Below are positions 1 through 10,836 of a stretch of 64,000 nucleotides of DNA, one piece after another. The stretch comes from Favolaschia claudopus (lineage: Eukaryota > Basidiomycota > Agaricomycetes > Agaricales > Mycenaceae): positions 62,001 through 126,000 of the forward strand of contig JAWWNJ010000017.1 in NCBI GenBank assembly GCA_037176885.1, in the 5' to 3' direction. Each line of letters begins with the position of its first letter. The stretch's first letter is position 1. The position numbers were made by a program, and so were the translations under genes. The notes below the pieces were generated by a model. The model saw nothing but the letters and a program-made list of their open reading frames with translations. It did not search any database and had not been told where the DNA came from.

Positions 1-447
1 TATTTGCCAGATCACCGACACGTTCCGTCGTCAATACAACGGCCACGGGCGCTCTTTGATCGACACTCTCGCTCGTCGATGCATTAGGTCCGCTCTAAAC
101 GTCTGCGCCATCGCGCACGCCTGGCCTCTCCTCACAGCACTCGTCATCGCTCCCCTGCGGGCGAAGCGCGCCGCGCCGCCGAATGTGCGGTTGTACGGGC
201 TCTGGGACTTGACCAGCCGCTGTCAGCGTTTGAGAACGTTGGCGATCGAGGTGGATGCGGAGGTCGCGGATGCATTTCGCGCCTGGGACGATTCGAGCGG
301 CGCGGATGGTGAGGAGTCGGAGTCGAGACGAACCCTTAGCGGCCATTCAGTAGTGATGGAGGAGCTCACGCTGTTCTCCTCGCCATGCGGAGACAAGCCG
401 CTACTCGTCGCGGACTTTCTGAATCGCGCGTTTCCTGTGCCTTCCTG
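1..447 (+). pseudogene. Broken upstream copy of the F-box-like ORF at 3125-3730
   Basis: This stretch is a near-identical copy of the ORF at 3125-3730; base 1 of the window aligns with base 3194. Compared with that copy it has two single-base insertions. One is near position 39 (CAATACAACGG against CAATAAACGG). The other is near 431 (GCGTTTCCTGTG against GCGTTCCCGCG) and brings a stop right after the shared residues LNRAFP. Its 5' end lies outside the window. Together with the minus-strand F-box gene at 967 it makes unit A of a tandem duplication. I read it as a decayed paralogue. The function of the intact form is not known with certainty. Confidence 0.6.
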
Positions 448-966
448 AACGGGCGTTCCATGTTTATTGGTCGGGCGAGGGCCAGGATGGGAGGCAGTGG
501 TGGGATGTGGTTGCGGAGGCGTTGGGTCATCCTGGATTAAAGTGGTATGAGGGCCTACCCAGGAGGGGCGCAGATAGTCTTGTCGCCGATAGCCCCAGGG
601 CAGCGGTTGGAGGTATGGGGAAGCCGCGCTAGAGCGAAACGCCTGCGTGGAACAGATAGGACGGGAGGCAGCTCCGAGTGAGGAAGCCGCTCTGAGCCTG
701 CAACCTGCGACTCGGCTGCGCACTCGACTCGAAGAGACCAAAGATAGTCATGCGTCTTCTGCCTCTCGCATGTCTCTCGCTTTTGTTTGTGTGTCGAGGA
801 GCAGATCGTGAAGACCTGGTGGTAGCTCGCCGCACCTCCTCTTTTCACTAGCAAAACATACAATTACATCATGTCAATACTATAGTATCTTGAGCGCGCA
901 TAACGGTAGACTGCTGTAAATTTTGCGCTTACAGTGTACCGTGTGTTGCGTCTCCATTCCTTCTCG
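448..966. other. Intergenic, duplicated (unit A)
   Basis: This spacer between the convergent broken ORF and the F-box gene has no convincing gene. It aligns along its length with 3731-4171 in unit B, apart from small indels, so it belongs to the tandem duplication. Confidence 0.6.
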
Positions 967-2238
967 CTACTGCAGCGGAAACCACTGGCCCCAATCTGAA
1001 CTGCGCAAATGTATATCCATCCCCTCTGCCGCAAGTTCCTGCAGTCCCGCATAGACAACGGGACCTGGCTTGGGATCGTCCCACCCATTGAGAGTCAGAG
1101 AAGCTCGGACAAGCTTCGATCGTCGAGAAGATAGAACGCGGAGAAAAGCTGCGTAGCACCTCTCGGCATTATATTTGCATTCGAGTCGCGCCTCAATTTC
1201 CAACGTACCAAGGTTTGGCAGCAGGTGTAGGGTAGGGTCCGAGAGAGTAGAGGGGGGGATATCGAGCAAAGACGAGTCGTAGTGTTGAACATACAGTTTC
1301 AGACGCTCCAAGCTAGGGACAAGACGAAGGCAGTCTGTAAAATCGGCGGACCCGAGGTCGTAGGCTAGAATCAAGGTGTGTAAAGGTGGCGAAGAACGTT
1401 GTAGAAAGGAGGAAAGATCGGCAGGGGAGGTGGCTGGGGCGGAAAATGCAAGGTAAAGGGTCTGTACGGATGGTAATGTGAGATATGGGATCATCTTGTT
1501 CCTGGCGCCATAACTGCTGCTTTGTGACCCCAATTTCAGGGTACGCAGATTCGGAAAAAGCCCGCCTTCATCCTCGTCGTGTTCGCCGTTCTCGTTTGTT
1601 GAAACCATTTCGTCGAACACACATTCCTGGAGATTCGGAGCCAGGCGCAAAAGCTTGCCAATGGAGATACGACTGAACGAGGGAAAAGTCAAATATCCCC
1701 TTTCACTCCGGTCGTCTAAGACCCCAATTTTCATTGCCTCGAGGTTTGGGAGGAGCCCGATGGCAAAAGTATTGGCGTAGAGCTGTTCCTGGTAGAGGCT
1801 GAGATACCGTATTTGATTGGCAAATTGCCTCATAATCAAGACAAGTTCCGAGCTCAAATTCGTGTGGAGGTGAATGGATAAAGGATAATTGCCAGCTCGA
1901 CGGAGCCAACAGTCCATTATTTGAGCACGTGGAAGATCGAGATATATGGTTGCCCATAACTCTGGGAGCGACAGCGCCATGTCAGTCCATCGATGGCAAA
2001 CATTCAGTAGGAGCATTGGAACTGCGCGAGGGTCTGGTTGGGGAGGACCGTCTGGCAGACAATTCTGGAATATCTGGGATGAAAGTTCGAGAGGTAGTCG
2101 CGAGAAGGGATCGCGAATGTCGTTCAATTCGCGCAGAGCAGCACTCTTCAGCTGATGCAGCTGTCTGAGGACCTCTGTTTGCAGTTCGATATCTGCTGTA
2201 AACTTGGAGATGCGAGCTTCGATTTCCTCGATCGACAT
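967..2238 (-). CDS. F-box domain protein with LRR-like C-terminal region (unit A)
   Basis: A single-exon 423-aa protein. A short N-terminal coiled coil (residues 1-40, IEEIEARISK...LQTEVLRQLHQLK) leads into an F-box (about residues 42-75, with SRLPLELSSQIFQNCLP). This is followed by the block VPMLLLNVCHRWTDMALSLPELW, which is typical of the large agaricomycete F-box family. The rest has irregular leucine-rich repeats (LPNLEAMKIG, FPNLRTLKLG, LPSVQTLYL, LVPSLERLKLY, LLPNLGTLEIE). F-box proteins of this type are presumed substrate receptors of SCF ubiquitin ligases; the substrate is unknown. The paralogue at 4172-5455 is its tandem copy, and a more distant pair lies at 48.3-49.6 and 56.8-58.1 kb. 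The start at MSIEEIEARI is chosen because both copies share it. Confidence 0.85.
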   Translation of the reverse strand: MSIEEIEARISKFTADIELQTEVLRQLHQLKSAALRELNDIRDPFSRLPLELSSQIFQNCLPDGPPQPDPRAVPMLLLNVCHRWTDMALSLPELWATIYLDLPRAQIMDCWLRRAGNYPLSIHLHTNLSSELVLIMRQFANQIRYLSLYQEQLYANTFAIGLLPNLEAMKIGVLDDRSERGYLTFPSFSRISIGKLLRLAPNLQECVFDEMVSTNENGEHDEDEGGLFPNLRTLKLGSQSSSYGARNKMIPYLTLPSVQTLYLAFSAPATSPADLSSFLQRSSPPLHTLILAYDLGSADFTDCLRLVPSLERLKLYVQHYDSSLLDIPPSTLSDPTLHLLPNLGTLEIEARLECKYNAERCYAAFLRVLSSRRSKLVRASLTLNGWDDPKPGPVVYAGLQELAAEGMDIHLRSSDWGQWFPLQ

Positions 2239-3124
2239 TCTGTTTTCTGGATGAAGGAGGTCCAGGTGAGCAACGCCGCACTAAACAAACAGAGGCGAAA
2301 AGAAAAAAATCGAGGGTCGTGGATTGGTCGTGGACAAGTCGTGGACGCAGCGGGTTACTCTGGAGTCTGGATCCCGGGCCAAGTGATCCGATCAGCTGCG
2401 GCCATGTGCTTTACCAAAACCTTCACCAGGACTGACCAGGTCCATCGCGCTGCGTCGATTCCTGCCGATTCGTGCTGCTTGAGAGTTTCGAAAGTTTTTC
2501 TTGGGGAGTGCTAAAACCACAGAGGCGTCCTGGTCTTGACCGATCTCACTTCTCCGACGACTCCTTGTGGTTGACATTCATTTTAACGACCAGCTTGAAG
2601 CAAGATAGCGGCCGAAATACTCTTTTCGTTTTTCTCTCTCTCTCTCAAGTCAGCATCGAAGCATGTCTGTAAATTGAGACCACTCCCCTCATGCATCGAG
2701 CCAACCCGCAAAGAAGCTATAGCATTCCCTTGTCGGTCGCTCCAGTGTTGGCGACATTTCACGGGTGAAAACCTTTCTCGAGGCGCAGTAAATATACCGC
2801 CCCTGCTCACTGCACAGTTCAGGCCTGTATCTGTGGGCTGCACTCGTGATTCAACCTGAAGGGTCAAGACGGTTGAAGACCGCCTTTGCAAGCACCTCAA
2901 GTGACCTCGGATCGACGAAGTCACACATAGAGGGTTTTCAAGGGCGGCTTTGACCTGGACTCGGTTGTCGGAGAGCTTTCGCCCGCGCATGCACAATGAG
3001 GTAAGTTTTTGTTCAAGTATTCGATGGCCGTTTCTAACACACTCACAGAGATTCTACAATAACTTTTGTTACAATACTGTACATTGTTCGTTCCTCAATT
3101 GACACCGCGAACATCCGACTGAAA
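2239..3124. other. Intergenic, duplicated (end of unit A)
   Basis: No convincing gene. The segment is homologous to 5456-6950. For example, the stretches around 3000-3110 and 6835-6940 share the order GAGGTGAGT/GAGGTAAGT, ATTCGAT, ACACAC...ACAGA, TTCTACAA, TACAATACTGTACA. A minus-strand ORF at 2583-2996 shares scattered words (RKLSDNR, GSM, GSG) with one at 6215-6868, which fits decayed common ancestry rather than a working gene. Confidence 0.5.
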
Positions 3125-3730
3125 ATGCTGCTCCCGCTACCACTCCCGCCTTGCGCGCCCCCTGCACATCCACCTCCGGTCTCGCACATCTCGTATTTGC
3201 CAGATCACCGACACGTTCCGTCGTCAATAAACGGCCACGGGCGCTCTTTGATCGACACTCTCGCTCGTCGATGCATTCGGTCCGCTCTACACGTCTGCGC
3301 TATCGCGCACGCCTGGCCTCTCCTCACACCACTCGTTATCGCTCTCCCGCGGGCGAAGCGCGCCGCGCCGCCGAATGTGCGGTTGTACGGGCTCTGGGAC
3401 TTGGCCAGCCGCTGTCAGCGTTTGAGAACGTTGGCGATCGAGGTGGATGCGGAGGTCGCGGATGCATTTCGCGCCTGGAACGATTCGAGCGGCGCGGATG
3501 GTGAGGACTCGTCGGAGTCGAGACGAACCCTTAGCGGCCATTCAGTAGTGATGGAGGAGCTGATGCTGTTCTCCTCGCCATGCGGGGACAAACCGCTGCT
3601 CGTCGCGGACTTTCTGAATCGCGCGTTCCCGCGCCTTCCTGAGCGGGCGTTCCATGTTTATTGGTCGGGGGAGCGCCAGGATGGGAGGCAGTGGTGGGAT
3701 GTGGTTGCGGAGGTGTTGGGTCATCATTGA
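3125..3730 (+). CDS. Small F-box/LRR-like hypothetical protein (unit B copy)
   Basis: An uninterrupted 201-aa ORF. I do not recognise a named domain. The central part (DTLARRCIRSALHVCAIAHAW, then PNVRLYGLWDL and RCQRLRTLAIEVDAEV) and the tail (PLLVADFLNRAFPRL... then WWDVVAEVL) resemble the C-terminal end of agaricomycete F-box/LRR proteins, where a stretch on a final FL..FP block and a tryptophan-rich tail are common. It may therefore be the C-terminal half of an F-box gene whose N-terminal half has been lost. It converges with the F-box gene at 4172. The unit A counterpart is frameshifted, so even this copy may be a relic. The start is the first in-frame ATG and is uncertain. Confidence 0.4.
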   Translation: MLLPLPLPPCAPPAHPPPVSHISYLPDHRHVPSSINGHGRSLIDTLARRCIRSALHVCAIAHAWPLLTPLVIALPRAKRAAPPNVRLYGLWDLASRCQRLRTLAIEVDAEVADAFRAWNDSSGADGEDSSESRRTLSGHSVVMEELMLFSSPCGDKPLLVADFLNRAFPRLPERAFHVYWSGERQDGRQWWDVVAEVLGHH

Positions 3731-4171
3731 TAAAAGTGGTATGAGGGGCCACCCAGGAGGGGCGCAGATAGTCTTGTCGCCGATGCCCCAGGGCAGCGAG
3801 TTTCAGTTGGAGGTATGGGGAAGCCGCGCTGGAGCGAAACGCATGCGTGGAACAAATAGGACGGGCAGCTCCGGGCAGCGAGCAGCTGAGGAAGCCGCTC
3901 CGAGCCTGCAACCGCGACTCAGCTGCGCGCTCGAGTCGAAGAGCGCAAAGATAGGCATGCCGCCCCCGCCTATCTCTACATGTCTCTCGTATTTTGTTTG
4001 TGTGTCGAGGAGCAGATCCTGAAGGCCCGGTGGTAGCTCGCCGCAGCTCTCTGTTCACTGGCAAAAGATACAATTACAATACTTCGATACTCATCTTGTG
4101 CGCGCGAGCGGTAGACTGCTGTAAATTATGAGCTTACAATGTACAGTATGCTGCGTCTCCATTCCTTCTGG
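3731..4171. other. Intergenic, duplicated (unit B)
   Basis: No gene seen. This 3'-to-3' spacer matches 448-966 in unit A and differs mainly by small indels. Confidence 0.55.
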
Positions 4172-5455
4172 CTACTGCAGCGGAAACCATTGACGATTCC
4201 GACTGCGCAAATCTATATCCATTCCCCCTGCCGCAAGTTCCTGCAGTCCCGCATAGACAACGGGACCTGGCTCGGGATCGTCCCACCCACGGAGAGTCGA
4301 TAGGGAAGCCCGGGCAAGCTTCGATCGCCGGGAAAATAGAAGGTGAAGGAAAGCTGCGTAGCACCTCTCGGCATTATAGCTCTGCGCCTCAATTTCCAAC
4401 GTACCAAGGTTTGGCACGAGGTGTAGAGTAGAGTCCGAGAGAGAAGAGGGAGGTATATCAAGGAAAGACGGGTCGCGGGGCCAGCGTTGAACATACAGTT
4501 TGAGATGCTCCAGGCTGGGGACAAGACGAAGGCAGTCTGTAAAATCAGCCGTCTGGAAGTTGTAGGCTAGAATCAAGGTGTGTAAAGGGGGCGAAGAGCG
4601 TTGGAGAAAGGAGGAAAGATCGACAGGGGAGATGGTGCAGAACGTGAGGTAGAGGGTCTGCAGCGATGGTAGTGTAAGGTGTCGGAGCATCTTGTTGCTG
4701 CAGCCATAACTGCTGCTTTGAGGCGACCCCAATTTCAAAATACGCAAATTCGGGAAAAGCCCGTCGTCCTCTCCCTCATCGTCTTCGGCGTTCTCGTTTG
4801 TTGAAATCCCGTCGAACACACATTCCTGGAGGTTCGGAGCCAAGCGCAAAAGCTTGAGAATGGAGGAAGAGCTGAAAGAATCTAGGTTCCAGCTAGTATC
4901 CGTAAACCCATGTGAACTGTCGAAACCAGGGTGCAAAAACCCGATTTTCATTACCTCGAGGTTGGGGAGGAGCCCGATGGCAAGAGTATTGGCGGAAAGC
5001 TGTTCCTGGTAAAGGCTGAGATACCGTATTTGATTGGCAAATTGCCTCATAATCAATACAAGTTCCGGGCTCATATTTGTGTGGAGGTCAATGGATAAGA
5101 GATGACGGCCAGCTCGGTAGAGCCAACCTTCCATGATATGAACGTGTGGAAGATCGACATATATGGTTGCCCATAAATCTGGGAGCGACAGCGCCATGTC
5201 AGTCCATCGATGGCAGACATTCAGCAGAAGCATTGGAACTGCGCGAGGGTCTGGCTTGGGAGGACCGTCCGGCCGACAATACTGGAATATCTGGGATAAT
5301 AGTTCGGGAGGTAGTCGCGAGAACAGATTGCGAATGTCGTTCAGCTCGCGCTGAGCAGCGCTCTTCAGCTGATGCAGCTGTCTGAGGACCTCTGTTTGCA
5401 GTTCGATATCTGCTGCAAGCTTGGAGATGCGAGCTTCGATTTCCTCGATCGACAT
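4172..5455 (-). CDS. F-box domain protein with LRR-like C-terminal region (unit B)
   Basis: A single-exon 427-aa tandem paralogue of the gene at 967-2238. It has the same N-terminal coiled coil, an F-box containing SRLPPELLSQIFQYCRP, the VPMLLLNVCHRWTDMALSLPDLW block, then leucine-rich stretches ending ELAAGGMDIDLRSRNRQWFPLQ. The frame is open 20 codons further upstream, but that part is not shared with unit A, so I start at MSIEEIEARI. Compared with unit A there are small in-frame length differences, around the residues SSHGFTDTSW and NAEDDEGEDD. That fits two copies that both stayed coding after duplication. The role is inferred to be an SCF substrate receptor of unknown target. Confidence 0.85.
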   Translation of the reverse strand: MSIEEIEARISKLAADIELQTEVLRQLHQLKSAAQRELNDIRNLFSRLPPELLSQIFQYCRPDGPPKPDPRAVPMLLLNVCHRWTDMALSLPDLWATIYVDLPHVHIMEGWLYRAGRHLLSIDLHTNMSPELVLIMRQFANQIRYLSLYQEQLSANTLAIGLLPNLEVMKIGFLHPGFDSSHGFTDTSWNLDSFSSSSILKLLRLAPNLQECVFDGISTNENAEDDEGEDDGLFPNLRILKLGSPQSSSYGCSNKMLRHLTLPSLQTLYLTFCTISPVDLSSFLQRSSPPLHTLILAYNFQTADFTDCLRLVPSLEHLKLYVQRWPRDPSFLDIPPSSLSDSTLHLVPNLGTLEIEAQSYNAERCYAAFLHLLFSRRSKLARASLSTLRGWDDPEPGPVVYAGLQELAAGGMDIDLRSRNRQWFPLQ

Positions 5456-6968
5456 TCTGGCTTCTGGATGAAGGAGGTTCAAGGGTGAGCAACTGGACGA
5501 GACAAAATGGGACAAAAGTTCTCATTACTTTGGCCGTGAAGTGGATGCTAGTAGAGTTGAACCTGAAGCAATAGGTCGGTACGCCCTACGGACTGTAGAT
5601 TACAGTGGCGAAAAGAGAAAAATCGAGTGTGGAGGACGCAGAAGAGGGCGACCGCGTTACCGCAGCATACCCCAATATCCAGTGATATGATCAGCTGCGG
5701 CTGTGCCGTGCACGGTCCCCAACCAGGCTCACCTGCAGACTTTCACCATCGCCCTGCTCGACGACTTCTGACTCACAATCACAGACTACCACCGTAAACA
5801 AGCGTCGACTTACTTGGTACTTGACCTGCCTTGTGGAATCAACATGCATTGGGTTTCAAAACCTAAGCCAGCGAGATTTCTGCAAGTTTTCACGGGACTG
5901 CTGAAACCGTGGAGGCGTCCCAACAGATCCCACTCTCTGACGACTCTTGCGGTTGACGTTCATGTCAACTATCAACTTGAAGCAAGACTGCGGCCGACGT
6001 GCGTTTTCGGTGTTTCACTCCGCCTCGACGGGCAAGGGGCGGGGCGTCGCTGGAAGTTGAGGGCGTTGAGACGATGCGCTAAAAGTCAATTGTAACGGAG
6101 ACGCTGAACTCGACCACGACACCGTTGCAGAGCGCCGAACGTGCCCGCCGCTCGACCTTCGCTAGCCATTGGTTCGCTTACTGCTGTGAAAACACATCTA
6201 ACGCCTCGCCCGTATCACACGCCGCAGCTCGAATCCCCGACACGGCGCCACATCCTTCCCAAGCGTCGACGAGGGTCGGCGACGCAATGCGAACGAACTC
6301 CACGCCCGACGAACACCAGCAATGAGGGTTGGCGAGGCGAGTTCTCGAAGCTGGGAGAAGCGGATCCGATACGCGCCGCTGACGTGGGGGTCGACCGGCG
6401 TGTTGACGAAGAAAACGTCGAGCATGCCATGGCGACGTAGCAGCATTGCTCTGTAAAGTATGTCCGCAAATCTTGCTGTAAATCGGGACCGCTTCCCTTA
6501 GGCATCGAGCCAACTTGCAAATGGATTGCTTGTAGCATAACCTTGTCGATCGCTCCAGTGTCGGCGACAATACCCCCCTTGCATACTGTGCCTTTTCTCC
6601 AGGCGCGTTCTGGTGCGCTCGCTGCGAAGTTAAGGTTTCTGTGGGCTGCATCCTCGTGGTTCAGCTTGAAGCGTCGAGACGACGTCGTGCATCTGAAAGC
6701 TCCACACGACCTGATTGCTATGGAAATGCACTCACATTCTGGCGGAGTTGTCGATCGACCAAGTCGCGCATGGAGAGTTTCCATGACCTGGGCTCGGTTG
6801 TCGGAGAGCTTTCGCCTGCACATCCACGACGAGGTGAGTATTTGCCCAGGCATTCGATAACCATTCATAACACACCGACAGAAATTCTACAACAGCTTTT
6901 GCTATTACAATACTGTACACTTGCATTCCTCCATTGACAAAGCGAAATCCGACCTCCCCGCCCTGACT
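5456..6968. other. Intergenic, duplicated with an extra insertion (end of unit B)
   Basis: No gene that I can support. The ends match 2239-3124. About 350 bp near 6080-6430 has no counterpart in unit A and so was either inserted here or lost there. The minus-strand ORF at 6215-6868 (217 aa) has no recognisable domain and is likely chance. Confidence 0.45.
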
Positions 6969-7451
6969 TCATGCCTCCCTCTCATTCTTCTCCTCTTCAG
7001 GGACCCTGACAAGCGCAGCTGTCTCGAGCAGCTCATAAAATTCTTTCTCCCCATAATACACCGCTTCCGGTCCGTCATCAGCAAACACGACATAGAAAAC
7101 GGTCTTCTGCTTGGACAAGTATCGTGCTGCCAACTGGAAGGCCTCGAGCTCTTCGTCACCGTCTTCGTTTCGAGAGATGAACGTGAGTCCGAGGAGGCGG
7201 TCGGGGTCTTGCTTGTAGCCTCTGATATCGGCTTTGGTGACTGGGACGCGCTGACAGCCGTCGACGAGCGAGTACGAGAAGGGGTCTGCGGGCCATGTCA
7301 TTGGAGCTGAGTCGGTGAACATCGTCGAACCGAAGTCGGGGTCTGAGGGATTGGAATTCATGCTGTGGTGGCGGTGGGAAGGAAACGTTTGGTTGGTGGC
7401 GGGGGTTATGCTAGACGAAGACGGCGGACAGTTGATGAGTATACTCGACAT
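6969..7451 (-). CDS. Hypothetical 160-aa acidic protein
   Basis: An intronless ORF whose family I do not recognise. The N-terminal 40 residues are Ser/Pro/Asn-rich and look disordered. A folded-looking part follows (about 45-150) with SYSLVDGCQRVPVTKADIRG, a block ending GLTFISRNEDGDEE, and an AARYLSKQKTVFYVVFADDG segment. The C-terminus is acidic and basic mixed (VPEEEKNEREA). There is no signal peptide or membrane span. An internal ATG (MNSNPSD...) could also serve as the start. Amino-acid use looks like real coding sequence and the stop is clean, but no neighbour gives a clue to function. Confidence 0.5.
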   Translation of the reverse strand: MSSILINCPPSSSSITPATNQTFPSHRHHSMNSNPSDPDFGSTMFTDSAPMTWPADPFSYSLVDGCQRVPVTKADIRGYKQDPDRLLGLTFISRNEDGDEELEAFQLAARYLSKQKTVFYVVFADDGPEAVYYGEKEFYELLETAALVRVPEEEKNEREA

Positions 7452-8053
7452 CGGAGAAACCTGGACGATTGCGAGTTCTCACTATAGTTGCGTACAAGGG
7501 TGCGCTCTTCTCTGATATGAATTGGGAAGTCTCTTCTCGACGCGTCTAAGTACTAGCCAATTGACAGGAAGTTAGTGGCATGGATTTATGCTACAGTGGG
7601 TGTCGCACTGGACTGATTCTCCTATTAGGACTGGAAGAAGATATTCGCCGCGTTTCCTTGTGCGAGTGTGGATCAGATGGCGAATTGAGCGCGTCGGTAC
7701 TTGTGGGTGTGCGTGTCGACGAGGCTTTGACGTTGATACTTAAAAGGCGACGATTTCAAGTGAGCGGCAGAGATGGCAGAGAGTCAAGATGACAAGAAGC
7801 GGTGGCATCCGGAACGCGTCCAATTTATATGAGTCCATTGTTCGGCAAACACTGTCAAACAACCAAATCGCAAGTTTCCTTTTTTGGACAGTATTTTCGA
7901 AGTGTTTTTAAATGGATGAAAGCCAGGTGAATCCATCCCCACTTTATGTGATAATTTACAAGTAATCATGTACAGATCGAATTTTTGCTCCCCTAGAACT
8001 AAGTACCTACCGTCGCGTGAAAAACAAATGTCCACGCAATAAATCATGATGTT
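7452..8053. other. Intergenic
   Basis: No gene seen. The short ORFs here lack family motifs. Both neighbouring genes are on the minus strand, so the part next to 7451 is the likely promoter of the 160-aa gene. Confidence 0.5.
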
Positions 8054-10043
8054 TTAGACATCATCGCCCGCCTCCTTCTCCTCCAACGCGCTGTGACTCC
8101 GCTCTATCGACTCGTGTGTAGTTGGCAATACCACCGGTTTGGCGCGTTTGTCTGAGGGCACGGACTGCAACGCGGATCAGTACAGCTGCCTAGTAGTGAC
8201 AAAGACAAGCATACCGCTGTGTTGGAGCTCGTCACCCCCGTGGCCGAGGTAGTGGTGTTTATTCCAGGCACATCAGCAAACGAAAGGTTCGTAGACTGCT
8301 TATTATCGACGTTGGAAAACGTGCTTCGCACATTTAGCCTGTTGTCAGGAAACTGTGTATGAGCGAAAACGAATGTGCAGGGAAGGTGAGAGAACACACG
8401 TCGCGTAGACCGAGTTAACATACAGCTTGCCGACTGCCTGGTGGAAAGGCATCCAGTACGTCGCGTGCGGGAGCGCGAGGTTAAGGGTGAGGAATAGGAA
8501 TTGCGTGATTCTAGAGGCTCAATGAGTCACAAGTGATTTCCAAAAGAAGGCTCGTACGCAGTGAGGATGCCTGACAAACACGATTATCATGATGTGAAGG
8601 AGAGGGTGGAGAACAAGACGCACCTCGGCTGACAGCGTAGAGGATGAGAGTGTCGAGGATCTGGTCCGTGCTGCAAGAATCATTGTTAGGAAGGCGTGCA
8701 TCGTGAATGATAAATAGGCCACGTACCCGAAGGCTCGTCCTCCGACAGCGCCCCGCTTTTGCTGATATAACCAGAAACACAGGCATACAGTGATCAAAAC
8801 GTCGTTGAACGCTGCGAAGCCTTGCACTAGCCCCGAGAGAATTTGGAAGGAGCGCGCTGAAATGGAGGTGGCCAGCGGCGTCTGGTAGCTGTCGACGGAG
8901 ACAATGAGTGGGGTCCGAGTCACCACATTCAAGTGCGACGTACAGATGCACCGTGGTAACTGCCCAAGGAACACTCGTCACGACTTCCAGCAAGCAAATT
9001 TACGCAAGACAAACGTACCTATGCCGAGGGCTACATGTAATTTTCAGCGTGTATGCTCCAGCAAAGAAAATAATGTAAATCCTCACCAAAAGTGACGACA
9101 GCAATGACAGTCTTTGCACATATCGTTTACCCATCATACAAACGCACGAGCAAATATACATACCACAGACCCAGTGATGATCCAGTTTTCGCTGCCTGTT
9201 TTAAGACGTTAGCAGGATGAAACAAAAAAAGAAGTGGAATAAACATGCTTTTCCAGATAGTTCGGGCGTAAAATAGTTGGGCCACGAAAGTGATTAGCGT
9301 CTGAGCAATTGTAAGCATCAGAATAGCAGGGGGTTCTGGGGCGTTGGAGCACATACAACAAGGAACTTCTCCGTCTGCATAGATGGTAAGAACGAGAAGA
9401 AAGAAGAAACTGAAGCGAGGGCTCGCACCGTGAAACTCCAAGGTATTATAAGATCCACCGTTGGGCTCTTCCCAAAATTAAGCACCTATTTACGAACATC
9501 AGTACGAATCAGCAGCAAGACCCAAAACCAAATTGGATTGGAGGGAAATCGGATTTACGCACAAAGTAAGTGTAAAGACTGTGCGCGACGAAGATCGTAC
9601 AAAGGGTGTCTAATACCCAGAGTAACGCGACCTACAGGACGTGAGTTTACCTCAGAGACAGAAACAAAGCCACGCACGGTACTCTTGAGTAGAAGATGAT
9701 CCTTTGGATAGTTCCGGTAGTAAAGATATGCTTGAAGACAGGAAATCCCATAGAGTCTAGCAGCGATTCAGCTTGCAGTTCAAGACTAGTAGGTGGGTGT
9801 TGCAGAATCGCGTTGCTCTCTCCGTCGCAAGTCGTGTGCTGCCGGTCCCGCTCTTCACAAAAAAAAAATCAGCACTCACGTCGTCGCGATCGAAAATCCT
9901 GTGGGAAAAAATCAGGTCAGCGCGCCGCGGAAGTATTCCCACTGGCAAAGGTCGCAAGACACACCAATGAATGAAGTAGCAAAGAGTTGCTTCACAACGG
10001 CGACGAGCGCAGCGATTTGCGCCGCTGAAGGAGCAGTGGCCAT
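8054..10043 (-). CDS. DUF6534-like multi-pass membrane protein
   Basis: A split gene with about eight small introns. The first exon begins MATAPSAAQIAALVAVVKQL (ATG at 10041-10043). Later exons give FSIATTLYGISCLQAYLYYR then NYPKD, VALLWVLDTLCTIFVAHSLY, TIAQTLITFVAQLFYARTIW, a segment with LVQGFAAFNDVLITVCLCFW, and near the end QAVGKLYVNSVYAT. This order, LYG..LLQ.Y.Y...YPKD, then .W.LDT, then a Q.F.A.R element, then K.YVNS.YAT, is the signature of the basidiomycete DUF6534 family of putative 7-TM proteins. The C-terminal tail after a last intron is charged (ERSHSALEEKEAGDDV) and presumably cytosolic. The ligand and function of the family are unknown. Exon limits in the middle of the gene are approximate. 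Confidence 0.8.
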
Positions 10044-10836
10044 TACACTGACAGAGCAGAGCGAGAGCGAAGGGGAAAGCGGCCAAGGAAGGCGGTCGAG
10101 TGTTTTGCCGAATTGTTAAAGCCGGAAGAAGCGCCCATATCATCTCAATTCATTGATAGACACCGCCATTTGTTGGATTCGACGAGGGAAAGCCGCCCAA
10201 AAGCCCCAGAACTGGAAGGTGGTATTTTAGAAACGTTCGTGGAATATGAAATACAGCTATCGGCATGCCTGGGAATCGGGATCATCCGCGGGGTGGTCGA
10301 TGGCTTCACGAAGAGAAATACGAGCACGAAAAATAGAGAGCAGTTGGCGGCCAACAGCGACTGACACATTATTTGCCACTTCTTCGCTGTTTTTTGGAAG
10401 AACGTTGAGCAGCAGCGAGCGCCGCCGACTCTCGAGTCTCTTCGATGTCAAAGCCAAGGATCCGACAAGGATCAGCAAGTGATCAAAGATTAACGAACAG
10501 ACTGCCCGCCAATCAACGTCACCCAACGCCACGACCACGAGACACAAAACCCACGGAACCAAAAACAGCGCCCGGTTCACGCGAGGCACAATCAGTTCAA
10601 CCTGTTCGAAACTTGGTTGAACTATCCAACCACTCGAGAAGAGTCGATGGGTTGACTGAGAATCCGGGAACCTGGTAAATTCAACATATTTGCGACTCGG
10701 AGGTCGAAAAGAATTTCCTAATTCATCTAAAGAAAAAGGGACTGTGACATCCGCATAAGAATCCGTGTTTGTCGGCCGCGGAACAAACCACTGGAGATCG
10801 ATCTGGAAACAAGAGAAGATTGGATGAAGCAGGATG
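10044..10836. other. Intergenic between membrane protein gene and transposon
   Basis: No supported gene. A 110-aa minus-strand ORF at 10257-10589 has a hydrophobic N-terminal half (LFLVPWVLCLVVVALG) but no family match that I recognise. It could be chance or a leftover exon. Confidence 0.4.
10829..10836. repeat. Target site duplication, left (GCAGGATG)
   Basis: The eight bases GCAGGATG directly before the left TIR are repeated exactly at 13994-14001 directly after the right TIR. An 8-bp duplication is typical of hAT, KDZ/Zisupton and some Mutator-like transposons. Confidence 0.85.

Noticed and set aside
6125..6868. Overlapping ORFs on both strands in the spacer of unit B (up to 217 aa).
   Set aside because: No domain and no matching open frame in unit A, which should be conserved if it were a gene.
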